From Gemmatimonadota bacterium (GTDB lineage Bacteria; Latescibacterota; UBA2968; UBA8231): a stretch of 45,738 nt of DNA. The position numbers and the translations under genes were made by a program. Location: contig JABHDC010000247.1 in the NCBI GenBank assembly GCA_018673255.1, positions 1-45,738 of the forward strand. Direction: 5' to 3'. The notes beneath the pieces are model-generated. The model had not been told where the DNA came from. It worked only from the letters and a program-made list of their open reading frames with translations, and ran no database searches. Below, piece after piece: positions 43,101 through 45,738 of this stretch. Positions within the stretch are counted from its first letter, which is position 1; each line of letters opens with the position of its first letter.

Positions 43101-45738
43101 CCGGCATCGCCCCCGAGGATGTGTTCGCCACTGTCGAGGTCACCCGTGGATTGCTGAGCAACGGTATCAGTCACGCCACTTCGATCGTCAGCGGCGCGGG
43201 GAGTGACGAATTCGTCGTCTACCACAACCTGGCAGCTCTGGATCTGAATGGTGGCGGGGGTGATGACCGGTTTGAGTTCCGCACCTTCGCCCTGGCCGGC
43301 TCGGACGAGTCCAGTGCGGTTGCATATGTCGACAACGGCCCTGTGCAGGTCGATGCCGACGGCAGCTCCGACTCACTGCTGGTAATCGGCACCGAGTTCG
43401 GCGACGATCTGATCGTTGCTGAGGACCTGATTGCAGGGGCCGGGCTCGCTGTCTCCTACGCCGCGGTCGAGAGCCTGGAGATCGACAGCGCCGAGGGCGA
43501 CGACGACATCTTCGTGCTGAGCATTGGCCTCGACGTGACGACTAACCTGCTCGGCGGCCTCGGCAGTGACGACTTCAGTATCGCCGGCGACGCCGGGACT
43601 GTGGATGGGGCGACCAGTTGGTTGTCGGCACAGTCCGGCTCGCACACCACCGACGTGATCCGTGGTGTGCTGACCATCGATGGCTTTGGCGGCGTCGGCT
43701 CCGTGGGCAGGCTGGTCACGGCCGTGACGCTTCCGGATGAGACGAACCTGAACCCGGTTCCGCGAGACCTGCACACCAACTTCTCCGCCGACGAGACGGC
43801 GGCGCTGGACACGGTCACCGTCTACAACGACGGTAGTAGCACAGCGGATGTGGGCACACTCGCTGCTGCCAGTCTTCTCGGCCTGGGCATGACGCCGGCT
43901 GGGATCACCTATGGCAACTTTGAGGTTGTCGAGGTCTTGCTCGGAACCGGGAATGACGACTTCCGCATCGATAACACCGCCGATGGCGCCATCACCGCCG
44001 TGCACGGCGGTGGGGGCGATGACCTCATCACCGCTAACGGTCGTGGAGGCGTTGACTCCCGGGGCTACGATGCGCCGCTGGTGATCTTCGGCGACACGTC
44101 CCAGGATGGTGGACGCTACGACGGTATTGCGGGCGTTCCGTCTCCGGGCGATGCCTGGAGCTTCGGCAACGCTGGCGCCGATACGATCGACGCCTCGGCG
44201 TCGGTTCAGAACGTCACGATCTACGGCGGCATCGGCGAAGATGTGATCGACGGTGGCCAGGCGGGAGATCACCTGGCTGGTGGCTCGGGCAACGACACGA
44301 TCCACGGTCACGACGGACTCGATCACCTCTATGGGGACTCTGGCGTCAACGTCGAGCTCGCCACCCGGGTCCTGACGATTCCGACCGTCGACGACAGCAG
44401 TGCGCCCAGCCGCGATCCGCTGGGCGTGGGCGCAGACACACTGAGCGGCGACAACGGCGCTGACCTCATCCTGGGCGACCACGGTGTCATCACGCAGACG
44501 ACCGGTACCGAGCGGATCCTCACGACCGCTAACGTCGAGCGCATTGAGACGGTTCGGCCCTCCGACGGCGGCGCAGACAGAATCTTCGGTGGCAGCGATT
44601 TCGACGTGATCCTGGGCGGCAACGGTGCCGACTTCATCAAGGCCGGGACGGATAGTGCTGGGGCGGTGGTCATCGGCGACAGCGGATCCGTGACGTTTGG
44701 CCCCCTCTTCCCGGCGGTCGCCAATGTCACCACGAGCGACCCGACGCACGGTGGCGCGGACACGATCACAACGGGTGACGGTGACGACATCGTCGCCGGC
44801 GGCTACGGAGCCGACATCATCGCCATCGCAGGTGGCAGCAACACGGTCCTCGGGGACCATGGCGTCGTGACCTTCCAGGAGGGCACCTCGATCCTGGCGT
44901 CGGTGGTCTCCATCAATCTGAGCACGGGTGGCCAGACCTTCCTGCCCACAGGCAGCGACACGATCTCGACCGGCCTGGGCAACGACGTAGTGATCGGCGG
45001 TCTGGGCAACGACGAGATCACCGTTGCCGGCGGCGACAACATCATACTTGGCGACGACGGGGCCATCACCTTCCAGGCCACGAGCGGGCTCACCGACCGG
45101 ATCGAGAGTCGGTATCTCGATGGTGCCGGTGCCTCGCCGATCGACGCCTCCGAGGCCGTGGTCGGCAACGACACGATCTCCACGGGCTCCGGTGATGACG
45201 TGGTGCTCGCCGGTCTGGGCGACGACGTCGTGACGATCCTCGACGGCGCCAATGTGGTGCTCGGCGACGAGGGCTTTGCGCAGTATCAGGATCAGGCCGA
45301 CACGTCTGGCACCGCAGTGCTGGGTACGGTGTCGAGCCAGTATCTGGACGGCGCCATGAGCTTCGTGCAGGGTGGCGCGGATTCGATTACGACGGGTGAC
45401 GGTGACGACACGGTGATCGCCGGTCTGGGCAATGATGACATCACGGTCGCCGACGGTGCCAACATCGTCTTGGGTGATGGGGGTTCGATCACCTACCAGT
45501 TGACGAGTGGCCTGCGGGATCGGATTGAGAGCCGCTACCTCGACGACGCCGGATTCGCTGCACTGGATGCGACGGAAGCGGTCGTCGGCAACGACACGAT
45601 CTCCACGGGCTCCGGTGACGACGTGGTGCTCGCCGGTCTGGGCGACGACGTCGTGACGATCCTCGACGGCGCCAATGTGGTGCTCGGCGACGAGGGCTTT
45701 GCGCAGTATCAGGATCAGGCCGACACGTCTGGCACCGC
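37142..45738 (+). CDS. Giant adhesin-like protein: beta-solenoid repeats then RTX calcium-binding repeats (both ends missing)
   Basis: One frame is open without a stop for about 2,865 codons to the window end, so the gene is partial on the right. On the left it enters directly in mid-repeat ([18 protein letters not shown]) with no signal peptide or credible start; upstream the frame is only antisense kinase sequence until a stop at 36788. Up to about 42500 it is filamentous-haemagglutinin-like, with short strands such as [17 protein letters not shown] and GAITLPT. From about 43000 it becomes acidic with GGxGxD-type segments ([32 protein letters not shown]), the RTX calcium-binding nonapeptide. 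Such proteins are very large surface or released adhesins, usually exported by type I or two-partner secretion; neither secretion signal is visible. Confidence 0.85.
39860..40078 (+). repeat. Four tandem beta-solenoid coils within the adhesin
   Basis: Four successive units of about 18-19 residues: [56 protein letters not shown] and [18 protein letters not shown]. Each reads G-I-x-x-x-G-x-x-T-A-x-x-(L/I/V), the rung pattern of a haemagglutinin-type beta-solenoid. The units have diverged at the DNA level, so they are old. Confidence 0.8.
44225..44341 (+). repeat. RTX-type calcium-binding nonapeptide repeats
   Basis: Successive [36 protein letters not shown] units follow the GGxGxDxUx rule in which glycine and aspartate bind calcium in a parallel beta-roll. 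Similar spaced motifs recur to the window end. Confidence 0.85.
44996..45738 (+). repeat. 423-bp (141-residue) tandem repeat in the adhesin, cut by the window end
   Basis: Unit 1 is 44996-45418 and unit 2 begins at 45419. The last 155 bases of the window (45584-45738) match 45161-45315 with a single T-to-C difference. Other parts of the unit are more diverged, for example 44996 onward against 45419 onward. Each unit encodes one RTX-like cluster plus a linker ending in SRYLD or SQYLDGA. Confidence 0.9.

Noticed and set aside
43373..44860. A 495-codon minus-strand frame, and similar ones at 38456-39520 and 42053-43225
   Set aside because: They are antisense shadows created by the adhesin's preference for GAC/GTC, ATC/GAT and GGC/GCC codons. 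Their products are repetitive and without motifs.
45024..45738. CRISPR array, suggested by the repeats at the window end
   Set aside because: The repeats are long, in frame, code for GGxGxD-type protein repeats and have no short unique spacers.

Overview
The window is about 60% GC by eye and carries densely packed bacterial genes, mostly without introns of non-coding DNA between them. Several traits point to an uncultured FCB-type lineage such as Latescibacterota or a relative: an outer membrane (TonB-dependent receptor, lipoprotein), secreted proteins ending in a FlgD/T9SS-like Ig tail (NPFNPNTRIRFDLP), many phytanoyl-CoA-dioxygenase-like enzymes, a UroD-like methyltransferase-fold protein, Gfo/Idh/MocA and TIM-barrel isomerase genes, and beta-helix proteins. 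That placement is an inference from gene content only; no rRNA or universal marker other than hemL is present.

Region 1 (1-7463) is a stress or light module. A sigma-70-family factor heads a minus-strand operon with an amine-oxidase-like flavoprotein, a DUF1365 protein and the first 61 codons of a cyclopropane-fatty-acid-synthase-like methyltransferase that runs off the left edge. Facing away from it is a MerR-type regulator with a B12-binding domain carrying the CarH/LitR photosensor signature W-x9-EH. The 300-bp divergent region holds repeated TTGTCT/AGACAA dyads. The regulator overlaps a TonB-dependent receptor gene, which overlaps a lipoprotein gene.

Region 2 (7626-12033) has a PhyH oxygenase, an Eis-like acetyltransferase, an MFS transporter whose N-terminus is knocked out of frame by a 4-bp tandem duplication, and a Gfo/Idh/MocA oxidoreductase. 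Region 3 (12015-21082) is a run of ten minus-strand genes: hemL, PhyH, a secreted-type M20 amidohydrolase, a 58-aa membrane protein, a TPR protein, PhyH, a TIM-barrel isomerase-like protein, TauD, SDR and a SpoU/TrmH RNA methyltransferase. The oxygenase/isomerase/SDR/oxidoreductase content suggests catabolism of small hydroxylated or methylated organic compounds.

Region 4 (21282-26197) has a UroD-like protein and a six-hairpin glycosidase-like protein on the plus strand, facing an EutC-like cyclodeaminase and a beta-helix protein on the minus strand. Region 5 (26430-28163) holds a sigma-54-type promoter, a 45-codon membrane peptide gene behind it, and an NtrC-type sigma-54 activator that ends on the same CTAG. 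Region 6 (28227-34240) has a LigM/GcvT-like O-demethylase, divergent from a GH94 N,N'-diacetylchitobiose phosphorylase and a secreted beta-helix protein.

Region 7 (34307-45738) has a BarA-like hybrid kinase and a giant plus-strand adhesin-like reading frame (2,865 codons, open at both ends) made of beta-solenoid repeats followed by RTX-type calcium-binding repeats. The two meet head to head exactly at a 16-bp perfect palindrome, with no room for a promoter, ribosome site or signal peptide. This join may be a chimera. The window ends inside a 423-bp near-identical tandem repeat.
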